A stretch of DNA of 64,000 nt, from assembly GCF_006539345.1 (NCBI RefSeq), contig NZ_BJMV01000006.1, positions 118,578 through 182,577 on the forward strand. The letters run 5' to 3'. The notes beneath the pieces are model-generated. The model was not told the DNA's origin, ran no database searches, and saw only the letters and a program-made list of their open reading frames with translations. How positions within the stretch are numbered: position 1 is the first letter of the stretch; each line of letters starts with the position of its first letter. This document shows, in pieces, positions 55,137-64,000 of the stretch. Origin of the DNA: Acetobacter peroxydans (GTDB taxonomy: Bacteria > Pseudomonadota > Alphaproteobacteria > Acetobacterales > Acetobacteraceae). The position numbers and the translations under genes are program-made.

Positions 55137-55736
55137 TCAGGCGAGGCAGGCTGCACGAAAGGCTTCGAACGCACGGGCGCGGTGGCTGATCGCATTTTTT
55201 TCGGCGTCGCTCATTTCGGCAAAGCTGCGGGTTTCGCCCTCGGGCTGGAAAATCGGGTCATAGCCGTGCCCGCCCGTACCGCGCGGCGGCCAGACGATCT
55301 CCCCTTCCACGCGGCCTTCAAAGCTGTGGGTCGTGCCATCGGGAAAGGCCAGACACAGCACGCAGGTAAACCACGCGTTGCGTTCATCAGCGCCTATGCC
55401 GTCTTCAATCCGCTGCATGGCGGCGGCAAAGTCCTTGTCCGGCCCGGCCCAGCGGGCGGAATAAATGCCCGGCGCACCGCCCAGTGCGGAAACGCAAAGC
55501 CCAGAATCGTCGGCCAGCGCAGGCAGCTTGGCGGCCTGTGCCGCTGCCTGCGCCTTGATGGCGGCATTGCCTGCAAAGCTCGTGGCGGTTTCCTCGGGTT
55601 CGGGCAGGCCCAGTTCCCCGGCGGAGAGAACCGTAATGCCAAAAGGAGCCATAAGGGCTTTGAACTCGGCCAGTTTGCCCGCGTTATGGGTTGCCAGTAC
55701 AAGGCGGCTGCCGCGTTCGAGCCGGGGGTTGTTCAT
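55137..55736 (-). CDS. rdgB: Non-canonical purine NTP pyrophosphatase (dITP/XTPase)
   Basis: Cleans dITP, dHAPTP and XTP from the nucleotide pool, preventing their incorporation into DNA. 199 residues with the Ham1 signature: [19 protein letters not shown] at about 11-29, [44 protein letters not shown] and [12 protein letters not shown], whose SHR contacts the substrate. Convergent with the DMT gene, divergent from hrcA; rdgB beside hrcA is typical for alphaproteobacteria. Confidence 0.97.
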   Translation of the reverse strand: MNNPRLERGSRLVLATHNAGKLAEFKALMAPFGITVLSAGELGLPEPEETATSFAGNAAIKAQAAAQAAKLPALADDSGLCVSALGGAPGIYSARWAGPDKDFAAAMQRIEDGIGADERNAWFTCVLCLAFPDGTTHSFEGRVEGEIVWPPRGTGGHGYDPIFQPEGETRSFAEMSDAEKNAISHRARAFEAFRAACLA

Positions 55737-55933
55737 ACGGGGTCTATCCTTTGTGGGTCGTGTTTTTTGCGTGGCGCGGGTCAGGCGGCCAGTGGCAGGG
55801 TACCAGTGGCACGGTATAGGACAATCAAGACACCCTGCAATCCGGCTGCGTGCCTGCCGGGGCGTTGCTCAGTCTGCTTTCCGGGGCACCGGGCGGCAGG
55901 CGCGGCAGGGGACATGAAGGAGATCCGGTACCA

Positions 55934-57010
55934 ATGACGATGCGTGGCCTGCTGCCTGTCCGCCCCTCCCTGCCACCCGGTCTGGATGCGCGCGCGGCGA
56001 CTATCCTGCGCGAAGTAGTGGAGGAATACGTTGCCAGTGGCGAACCCGTAGGCTCGCGCACGGTGGCGCGCAGGCTGGGGCTGCCGCTTTCCCCCGCGAC
56101 GATTCGTAACGTCATGGCCTCGCTGACAGAGGCGGGCCTGCTGTTTGCCCCCCATATTTCCGCCGGGCGTCTGCCGACAGAGGCCGGGCTGCGTCTGTTT
56201 GTGGACGGGCTGTTGCAGTTCGGCGCGCTGTCCGATGAGGAGCAGAAGGTAATCGGCCAGTCTCTGGAGGCGCGCGGGCGCTCCTTGCAGGATACACTGT
56301 CGGAGGCGTCGGCTCTGCTGGCGGGCATGTCCGGGGCGGCAGGGCTGGTGATCGCCCCCAAGGGTGAAGGCGGGGTCAAGCATATCGAGTTCGTGGCGCT
56401 GGGCAGCAACCGTGCGCTGGTGGTGCTGGTGGGCGCGGATGGGCATGTGGAAAACCGCGTGATCGAAACCCCGCCCGGTATGCCGCCCTCGGCACTGGTG
56501 GAGGCCGCCAACTACCTCAACGCCCGGGCCATGGGGGCTTCGTTGGGTGACCTGCGGCGCAGGGTTGCGACCGATATGGAGCAGGACAGCACGGCATTGG
56601 ACAGTCTGGCCGCTGAGGTGGTGGAAAGTGGTCTGGCCATCTGGAACGGCGGCCGGGCCGAGAGTGGCGGCACGCTGATCGTGCGCGGACAGTCACGTCT
56701 TCTGGCGGATGTAGACGGGCAGGAGCGCTTGCTGGCCATCCAGTCGTTGTTTGACCGTCTGGAGGCGCAGGAAACCATGTTGCGTTTGCTCGAGTTGGTG
56801 GAAAATTCCGAAGGTGTGCGGATTTTCATTGGCGCGGAAAGTGGGCTGTTTGGCACCACGGGTATGTCGGTGGTGATGGCTCCGGCGCGGAACGAGGCCA
56901 ATCGGATCGTGGGGGCCATCGGGGTAATCGGCCCTACGCGGATCAATTACGGTCGCGTGGTGCCGGTGGTCGATTATACCGCCCGCCTGCTGGGTGACAT
57001 GCTGGGTTGA
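55934..57010 (+). CDS. hrcA: Heat-inducible transcriptional repressor HrcA
   Basis: Represses chaperone genes through CIRCE operators and is matured by GroEL. The 358-residue product has the N-terminal winged helix (REVVEEYVASGEPVGSRTVARRLGLPLSPATIRNVMASLTE), the conserved SAGRLPTEAGLRLFVDGLL, and a C-terminal IclR-like/GAF region ending GAIGVIGPTRINYGRVVPVVDYTARLL. ATG 55934 has GAAGGAGATC. I see no CIRCE repeat upstream. The usual downstream grpE is not here; the next gene runs the other way. Confidence 0.95.
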   Translation: MTMRGLLPVRPSLPPGLDARAATILREVVEEYVASGEPVGSRTVARRLGLPLSPATIRNVMASLTEAGLLFAPHISAGRLPTEAGLRLFVDGLLQFGALSDEEQKVIGQSLEARGRSLQDTLSEASALLAGMSGAAGLVIAPKGEGGVKHIEFVALGSNRALVVLVGADGHVENRVIETPPGMPPSALVEAANYLNARAMGASLGDLRRRVATDMEQDSTALDSLAAEVVESGLAIWNGGRAESGGTLIVRGQSRLLADVDGQERLLAIQSLFDRLEAQETMLRLLELVENSEGVRIFIGAESGLFGTTGMSVVMAPARNEANRIVGAIGVIGPTRINYGRVVPVVDYTARLLGDMLG

Positions 57011-57044
57011 TACGCGGTTCCACCCGGAGGCCGGAAAGAACGCG

Positions 57045-59465
57045 TTACGCGGCGGGCTTGGCCGCCTGCGCGTTCAGGCGATCCACGGTGTCGCGGTCAT
57101 GGGGTTCTGGGGCGGGACGGGCATAGACGTAGCCTTGCATCTCCTGGCAGCCTTCGGCGCGGATTGTTTCCAGATGCGCCTGTGTCTCCACGCCCTCGGC
57201 CACGGTGGTTACGCCCAGCCGGTGGCCGATATCGGCAATGGTGCGCACCATGGCGGCATAGTCCGGGCGGGTGGTGGAATCGCGCACGAAAGAGCCGTCG
57301 ATCTTGATTTTATCAAACGGAAAGCGGTGGATATGGGACAGGGAAGAATAGCCTGTGCCAAAGTCGTCCAGAGCGATGTGCACGCCTGTCGCTCTGAGCT
57401 GGTACAGTTCTTCCATCACGCGGGATTCATCATCGACCAGAGCGGCTTCGGTCACTTCAATTTCCAGCCGTGTCGCGGGCAGCCCCGAGCTTTCCAATGT
57501 CGTGGCAATCATATCCCCAAGCGTGCCCAGGCCAAGCTGGGCGGCGGAAATATTGACGGCCACCCGCGCACCATCGGGCCAGCGCATGGCATCGCGGCAG
57601 GCGCGGTGCAGGACAAACTGGCTTAGCCGTTCGATCAGGCCGCTCTGCTCGGCCACGGGTATGAAAACGGTGGGGGAAACCCAGCCCAACTCGCGTGAAT
57701 ACCAGCGCATAAGCGCCTCACGCGCCGTAATGCTGTCGGTCCGGGTGTTGACGATAGGCTGATAGAAGACGAACAGGTTTTCGCCCGTAATCAGGGCCTT
57801 GCGCAGTTCGTCTTCAAGGCGCAGGCGGTCCTGCAGGTTCTGTTCCATGGACTCGGCAAAAAGCCGGAACGCATTCTTGCCTGCGTCTTTGGCAGCGTAG
57901 AGCGCAATATCCGCGCGTGACAGCAGGGTGCCGCTGTCGGTGCCATGCTGTGGGCATAGCGCTATGCCTACCGAGGCGCTGACACGCACGTTCAGGTCTA
58001 TGCCCAGCCGGTAGGGTTTTTCGACGGAGCGGATTACAGTGTCGGCCAGGGTTTCGTTGAAGGCCGGATCATTGCTTTCCGACATGATAACGAATTCATC
58101 ACCGCCCAGTCGGCAGATCGAAACCCGACATTCGTTTTGGCTGTGGTCATCGCACAGGGTCTGTAACCGACGGGCCGTTTCGCGCAGCAGGGTATCGCCA
58201 GCGCGGTGGCCGTGGGTGTCATTGACCAGCTTGAACTTGTCCAGATCAATAAACAGCACGCTCAGTTCGGCTGACGCGGAATGAAGCCGGGTATCCAGCA
58301 GGCCGTGGAAGGTGTTGCGGTTGGCAAGGCCCGTCAGGCTGTCGTAGCGGGCCAGATGCAGGATGCGGTTTTCCGCCTCCACTTCCTTGGTAACGAGCGC
58401 CCATGTCAGCATGGGGCCGAGGTAGCGGCCGTTATTGTCATTGATGGCGGAAATCTTCAGGTCGAGAATTTCATTGCCCAGACTGATGCGCGCATTGTGC
58501 GGCAGGTTGCTGGGGCTGGCCAGAATGTGGCGCTGGTGCTCAGGGTGGCGGTGGAAAATGTCGATACAGGTGCCGATCAGGTCTTCCGCCTTGACCGGTA
58601 GCAGGTGTTCGATGCTGCGGATCAGCGTGCGCGATGTCGCGTTGGCGTAGTTGATGCACAGCGTATCGGGTTCGACCGTCATGACCGCTACCGGCATGTC
58701 GTCAATCATATGCAGCAGGCGCTTGTGCTCACGTTCGCTGCGGTCGTCGAGCAGGGCGATGTTGAGCCCGCTCAATACGATGGCGCCCGCTCCGCCCGCC
58801 GTGACCAGCACGAGCGCCCAGAGGGTTTCAGGCGATGAAAAATGCCTGACAAGAGCCGAAGGTGTGATGCTCAGCGCGAGCATACCGGTAAAATGCAGGC
58901 TGAGGATTGCCAGCATGAGCAGGGCTTTCATGACCGCTGTGTGGCGGATCTGCCGGTCGGCCTCGCCCCCGGCCAGAAAAGCCCCGGCTGCAAGCGCCAT
59001 GGCCAGCACGACGGACAGGACAAGACAGGGCACGCTCCATGCCATGCTGCCCTGCACCCGGTACGCCATTATCCCGACATAGTGGACGGCAGTGATATCC
59101 AGCCCCATGACCGCTCCGCCCAGTAGCCGGACCGGGATGCTGTTCCATCTCCACCCTGCGATTGCCAGACTGCACAGGCTGCCTGCCAGCGCGATGAGCA
59201 GGGAAAGGGCTGTCAGGCTGAACGAAAATCCGACCGCCACACCTGGCCTGTAGCCCAGCATGGTGACGGAATGCGTGCACCAGATCGTGGTGCCTGCGAT
59301 CAGGGAGGTCCTGAGCAGCCAGCGGGCTTTGCGGTTCGGCGGGCTGATCAGGACGCGGTTGAAAAGTTCGGTTGTTACCCATACGCCGCAACCACACAGA
59401 AGAGCGGCAAGCGAAACTATTCCGGCATCATGTTCATGAATGAGGGGCTGCAGAATAGCGATCAC
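57045..59465 (-). CDS. MHYT-PAS-GGDEF-EAL cyclic-di-GMP signalling protein
   Basis: 806 residues. A seven-helix MHYT sensor fills about 1-240, with three motif copies (THSVTM at 64, VHYVGI at 127, LHFTGM at 190), thought to bind a metal or gas such as O2, CO or NO. A PAS-like segment (about 250-365) follows, then GGDEF (intact GGDEF at 454-458) and EAL (EAL at 583-585). No RxxD inhibitory site precedes GGDEF. The EAL domain keeps NIS, EVTE, DDFGTG, KIDGSF and AEGVE, so both synthesis and breakdown of c-di-GMP are plausible. GTG at 59465 chosen; the frame is open 42 codons further. Confidence 0.9.
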   Translation of the reverse strand: MIAILQPLIHEHDAGIVSLAALLCGCGVWVTTELFNRVLISPPNRKARWLLRTSLIAGTTIWCTHSVTMLGYRPGVAVGFSFSLTALSLLIALAGSLCSLAIAGWRWNSIPVRLLGGAVMGLDITAVHYVGIMAYRVQGSMAWSVPCLVLSVVLAMALAAGAFLAGGEADRQIRHTAVMKALLMLAILSLHFTGMLALSITPSALVRHFSSPETLWALVLVTAGGAGAIVLSGLNIALLDDRSEREHKRLLHMIDDMPVAVMTVEPDTLCINYANATSRTLIRSIEHLLPVKAEDLIGTCIDIFHRHPEHQRHILASPSNLPHNARISLGNEILDLKISAINDNNGRYLGPMLTWALVTKEVEAENRILHLARYDSLTGLANRNTFHGLLDTRLHSASAELSVLFIDLDKFKLVNDTHGHRAGDTLLRETARRLQTLCDDHSQNECRVSICRLGGDEFVIMSESNDPAFNETLADTVIRSVEKPYRLGIDLNVRVSASVGIALCPQHGTDSGTLLSRADIALYAAKDAGKNAFRLFAESMEQNLQDRLRLEDELRKALITGENLFVFYQPIVNTRTDSITAREALMRWYSRELGWVSPTVFIPVAEQSGLIERLSQFVLHRACRDAMRWPDGARVAVNISAAQLGLGTLGDMIATTLESSGLPATRLEIEVTEAALVDDESRVMEELYQLRATGVHIALDDFGTGYSSLSHIHRFPFDKIKIDGSFVRDSTTRPDYAAMVRTIADIGHRLGVTTVAEGVETQAHLETIRAEGCQEMQGYVYARPAPEPHDRDTVDRLNAQAAKPAA

Positions 59466-59640
59466 AGGCGTGTGGCTCCATTTCGGATGATCCGAACGGC
59501 GGGGAGTGGTCGAACGCCATAGCCTTTTTGCGACGCTTGAAAACGCGTCGCGTGGCGCTGTGTCGGAATGTCGCCACGATTGTGAGGACAATCAACAGGA
59601 GGGGGAAGACGCACCCACAGGATAATGGTAAAGAAGCCGC

Positions 59641-62394
59641 ATGACAAGCACTCCACCTTCCGGTGAAACGGGTTCTTCCTCTGGCCAGAACATACAGACG
59701 ACGCAGCGCGCTGGCGGGCGAGGCCTGCGGCGTCGTACCCTGCGCAAAATTCTGGGCGCTACGGCTGCTGTAGTTCTGGCTGGCGGGCTTGGCGGCGGCA
59801 TTGCGCTGTGGGGGCAGTATCAGGGCATCATTGCCGATCTGCCCACGGTAGAAGGCCTGCGCTCCTATCAGCCGCCAGTGATGAGCAGGCTGTATGCGCA
59901 GGATGACCAGCTTGTGGCCGAACTGGCGAACGAGCGGCGTATCTTCGTGCCCTATAATGCCATACCGGACAGGGTGAAAAACGCCTTCATCGCGGCGGAA
60001 GACCAGAAATTCTGGACCCATAATGGCGTGGACCCCGCCGCCATTCTGCGCGCGGGCCTGACAGACCTGACGCGCGGCAAGGGGCGGAGGCCGATCGGGG
60101 CTTCCACCATTACGCAGCAGGTGGCGCGCATCATGCTGCTGGGCACCAATGCGGTGTCGTTCCGGCGCAAGGCCAAGGAAGCGTTTCTGGCCATGCGGGT
60201 GGAGCAGGTTCTCCCCAAGGAAAAAATTCTCGAAATCTACCTGAACGAAATCTACCTTGGTAACGGTGCGTACGGCATTGGCGCCGCCGCCCAGACCTAT
60301 TTCAACAAGCCGCTCGACCAGCTTGATGATGCCGAGGCCGCTTTCCTGGGCGCGCTGCCCAAATCGCCTACCAACTACAACCCCGAGCGCTTTCCTGATG
60401 CCGCGCGTGGCCGCAGGAACTGGGTGCTGGAACGCATGGCCGATATCGGCGCGCTTACGCCCGAGGCGGCGCGGACTGCGGCGGCTGAGCCGCTGGGTAC
60501 GCGTGCCTTTGTCCGGCCCGGCCCGGCTCCGGGCTCCGAGTGGTTTGCCGAACAGGTGCGGCGTGAGCTGATCGAGCGGTATGGTCAGGATATGACCATG
60601 CAGGGCGGGCTGGACGTGCATACCAGCCTTGATCTGCCGTTGCAGCGTGCGGCGCAGGGGATTCTACGTCAGGGCCTGCTGGCCTATGACCGCGCCCACA
60701 GGGGCTGGCAGGGCGCGGTGAAGACCCTGCCTGGGATTGGCCCCGATACCCCGCAGGCGGACTGGACCAAAGCTCTTGCGGGGCAGACGCCTCCGGCCGG
60801 GATTGTGGATCAGTGGCGGCTGGCCGTGGTGCTGGATGCTGCCAAGGGCCGTGTGGGCTGGCTTGAAAACAGTGTAGTGCGGCGTGCGCCGCCATCGCCA
60901 ACGGCTGGTACGGATGCGGCGGCGCCTGCGGGTGCCGCGCAGGAAGCCCTGCTGCTTGCACGCGATCTGACATGGGCGCGACGTAGCCACCCTCTGCATA
61001 ATGGCGATGTGGTGATGGTGGAGCCGCAGGCAACAGGCGACCGTGCCGCCCTGATGCAGGTGCCGCTGGTGGAAGGTGCGGTGGTTACGCTCGATGCCCA
61101 TACCGGGCGCGTGCTGGCGCTTGTGGGGGGCTGGTCCTTCCAGGCTTCGCAGTTCAACCGGGCCACGCAGGCTCTGCGGCAACCTGGCTCATCCTTTAAG
61201 CCTTTCGTGTATCTGACGGCTATGGAGCAGGGCATTTCGCCTTCGCAGACGTTTGAGGATTCCCCCGTCTCCTACGGCACCTGGCATCCGAACAACTACG
61301 AAAAGGACTTCTGGGGGCCGACAACCCTGCATGATGCCCTGCGTGAATCCCGCAACCTCGTGACCATCCGGCTGGCCGCGCATATTGGCATGAAAGCCGT
61401 GTCCGATATGGCGATCAAGCTGGGGCTTGTGGATACCATGCCGCAGGTTCTGCCCGCGGCTCTTGGGGCGGTCGAAACCACGGTGCTCAAGGAGGCGGCA
61501 GCTTACGCCACGCTGGCTTCGGGTGGGCGGCGGATTACCCCCACCCTGATTGACGATGTGCAGGACCGGCAGGGCCGGGTTCTGTGGCGTGCGTCGTCGG
61601 GCCTGACGCTCGCGGCCCTGCCGGAGCCGTCCGATGTGCAGGGGGACGAAGCAGCTTCGGCGGACAAGGCGCAGGCCGATGCGGCTGCGGCCGCCGTGTC
61701 ACCCGTTATCGCGCCAGCAGCCGCGCCGAGTGCGCAGCCCACGCTGCTCTCGCCCGAGAGCCTGCCGATGGTGCGTGACGACAGGCCGCGTGTGGCGACC
61801 GAGCAGAGCGCGTTCCAGGTCACGACCATGTTGCAGGATGTCATTCGTCGCGGCACTGGTGTGCTGGCCGGGCAGGGGATTGATGTGCCCGTGGCGGGCA
61901 AGACCGGCACCAGCCAGAATTTCAACGACGCGTGGTTCGCAGGCTATACGCCGGACACGGTTACGGTTGTCTGGGTCGGATTTGACACGCCGCAGTCGCT
62001 TGGGCGCAATGAAACAGGTGGGGCCATTGCCGGGCCGATCTGGAACAAGGTCATGAAAGTTGCCCTGACCGGGCAGCCCCGGCTCGATTTTCCCGTGCCG
62101 TCGGGCATCATGCTGGTCCGCTACGATACGGGGCGCGGCGTCGCCATCGACGCCTTCAAGGACGGGCAGATCCCTGGCGAGAGCCTGTATCTGGCCGATG
62201 GCTCGCGTGAGCTGACGGCGGCGGATACAGGGGCTGAAAACATGCCTGATTCCGAAAGCGACATGGCCGCAACCGGCACCCTTTCGGGGGCGCCTTCCGG
62301 CGCGTCGGAGGGGGCAGGGGGCGGTGCTGAAGGCGCGGGGCACCCGGCCCAGCCTGCTTCCGGGGGTGACATTGGCATGGGCGGCCTTTATTGA
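59641..62394 (+). CDS. mrcA: Penicillin-binding protein 1A (bifunctional peptidoglycan synthase)
   Basis: Class A PBP of 917 residues: short basic cytoplasmic tail, one membrane anchor (GATAAVVLAGGLGGGIAL, about 39-58), a glycosyltransferase domain with the catalytic Glu in AAEDQKFWTHNGVD and GASTITQQVARI, an OB-like insert, and a transpeptidase with SSFK at 517-520 (Ser517 nucleophile) and KTGT at 754-757. An Ala/Ser/Pro-rich insert lies at about 665-705. The C-terminal tail is Gly/Ala-rich. It polymerises and crosslinks peptidoglycan for elongation. Downstream prfB follows by 57 bases. Confidence 0.95.
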   Translation: MTSTPPSGETGSSSGQNIQTTQRAGGRGLRRRTLRKILGATAAVVLAGGLGGGIALWGQYQGIIADLPTVEGLRSYQPPVMSRLYAQDDQLVAELANERRIFVPYNAIPDRVKNAFIAAEDQKFWTHNGVDPAAILRAGLTDLTRGKGRRPIGASTITQQVARIMLLGTNAVSFRRKAKEAFLAMRVEQVLPKEKILEIYLNEIYLGNGAYGIGAAAQTYFNKPLDQLDDAEAAFLGALPKSPTNYNPERFPDAARGRRNWVLERMADIGALTPEAARTAAAEPLGTRAFVRPGPAPGSEWFAEQVRRELIERYGQDMTMQGGLDVHTSLDLPLQRAAQGILRQGLLAYDRAHRGWQGAVKTLPGIGPDTPQADWTKALAGQTPPAGIVDQWRLAVVLDAAKGRVGWLENSVVRRAPPSPTAGTDAAAPAGAAQEALLLARDLTWARRSHPLHNGDVVMVEPQATGDRAALMQVPLVEGAVVTLDAHTGRVLALVGGWSFQASQFNRATQALRQPGSSFKPFVYLTAMEQGISPSQTFEDSPVSYGTWHPNNYEKDFWGPTTLHDALRESRNLVTIRLAAHIGMKAVSDMAIKLGLVDTMPQVLPAALGAVETTVLKEAAAYATLASGGRRITPTLIDDVQDRQGRVLWRASSGLTLAALPEPSDVQGDEAASADKAQADAAAAAVSPVIAPAAAPSAQPTLLSPESLPMVRDDRPRVATEQSAFQVTTMLQDVIRRGTGVLAGQGIDVPVAGKTGTSQNFNDAWFAGYTPDTVTVVWVGFDTPQSLGRNETGGAIAGPIWNKVMKVALTGQPRLDFPVPSGIMLVRYDTGRGVAIDAFKDGQIPGESLYLADGSRELTAADTGAENMPDSESDMAATGTLSGAPSGASEGAGGGAEGAGHPAQPASGGDIGMGGLY

Positions 62395-62451
62395 AGGCTC
62401 GCCGGGCAGTGTTGCGCCCTTTATTGACCGAACTCATGGAGACCAGGCCCC

Positions 62452-63583
<1,132 letters not shown>

Positions 63584-63874
63584 GGGTTGCGCGCGGGATT
63601 GCCCTGAGGCAGTTCCGCGCGGCCCCGTCGCGCGCATTTATTGCATATGATAATTATTTTCATACTTATCGGGCTTGGTCATTGGGGGTGCCCTTGACAT
63701 CTTCGGTTTCAGATAGCCCAATTACAGCCAGCAAAAAGACGGAAAACAGATCCGTGCGCCAGCGGTAGCAGGCTGGGGCGCAGGGCCATGCAGCGCGCCA
63801 GTGCCGGACAGGCCCTGAGCGTTTGGGGAGATCAGTTTTTGAGTCGTGTAGGTAGCCACGGGAGATGGACAGGT
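63584..63874. other. Intergenic region after prfB
   Basis: 291 bases. A weak two-part hairpin (GCGCGG/CCGCGC with TGCC/GGCA inside, 63591-63620) may end prfB. Antisense frames here look random. Nothing else seen. Confidence 0.5.
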
Positions 63875-64000
63875 ATGATTGACGGCGAGCGGCAGAAAAG
63901 CTCGGCAAATTACGTGTTCAGGATGGGCGGTGCCTTTCTGGCCGTCATCGTGGTCGTTGTTGGACTTCTGCACATTTTTGCGGTTGTGGGTTTGATGTAT
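63875..64000 (+). CDS. Small membrane protein, partial (runs off window end)
   Basis: Open frame of 42 codons from ATG 63875 (MIDGERQKSS) to the window edge, with GGGAGATGGACAGG upstream. One strong hydrophobic segment (FLAVIVVVVGLLHIFAVVGL) suggests a membrane protein. I do not recognise the family from this fragment; the 3' end is missing. Confidence 0.45.
   Translation, partial: MIDGERQKSSANYVFRMGGAFLAVIVVVVGLLHIFAVVGLMY

Noticed and set aside
55737..55933. CIRCE operator between rdgB and hrcA
   Set aside because: No TTAGCACTC-N9-GAGTGCTAA or close variant was found; only an AGTGGCA direct repeat at 55791 and 55805.

Overview
The window is a gene-dense, GC-rich stretch of ordinary bacterial chromosome. 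Gene content and order point to an alphaproteobacterium of the acetic acid bacteria (Acetobacteraceae): addBA-trxA in place of recBCD, a CtrA-type regulator, a split his operon (hisB-hisH-GNAT-hisA-hisF-hisE-HIT), the run yebC-ruvCAB-ybgC-tolQRAB-pal-cpoB, a DnaJ-like protein without a zinc finger, and Acetobacteraceae-looking FolP and TilS. Genus cannot be fixed from sequence reading alone; a Komagataeibacter/Gluconacetobacter-like organism would fit. I see no prophage, insertion sequence, CRISPR array, rRNA or toxin-antitoxin locus.

Layout. 1-6.5 kb (minus strand): histidine biosynthesis and NAD synthetase. 6.6-8.3 kb: tRNA-Gly, a small hypothetical gene, an AT-rich gap and an HU gene ending in a bidirectional terminator. 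8.3-18.7 kb: an MFS exporter, tRNA-Gln, a BMFP/YbjN/proC/TetR run, a DnaJ-like gene, a secreted protein, an overlooked 48-residue membrane protein, a 2OG-Fe(II) oxygenase, a MscS channel and an RDD protein. 18.7-24 kb: argJ and a periplasmic parvulin divergent from secA. 24-33 kb: yebC, ruvCAB and the complete Tol-Pal system, with pal under its own leader and terminator. 33-40 kb: tilS, ftsH, folP, glmM, thiD. 40-51.7 kb: a CtrA-like regulator divergent from tsaE-addB-addA, then trxA, accD, folC. 51.8-57 kb: tRNA-Thr, cysS-trmJ, a lower-GC DMT exporter, rdgB and hrcA. 57-64 kb: an MHYT-GGDEF-EAL protein, PBP1A, prfB with a programmed frameshift, and the start of a small membrane protein.

How the genes work together. 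Much of the window serves the envelope: Tol-Pal and CpoB for outer-membrane constriction, PBP1A for peptidoglycan, GlmM for UDP-GlcNAc precursor, SecA and the parvulin for export, FtsH for membrane proteolysis. RuvABC and AddAB form a recombination-repair set. Many gene pairs overlap as ATGA or TGATG, suggesting translational coupling.

Most notable observations: (1) the CtrA-like regulator keeps a near-canonical CtrA DNA-binding domain, but its receiver has lost the phospho-acceptor Asp (Ser at 51) and the conserved Lys (His at 101), so it is probably a phosphorylation-independent pseudo-receiver; (2) the prfB frameshift site has UAA where UGA is usual, which would change the RF2 autoregulatory logic; (3) TolB carries a twin-arginine-like signal; (4) TolA has a proline-rich arm with ten consecutive prolines; (5) interleaved inverted repeats lie upstream of the CtrA-like gene. 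None of these is proven novel.
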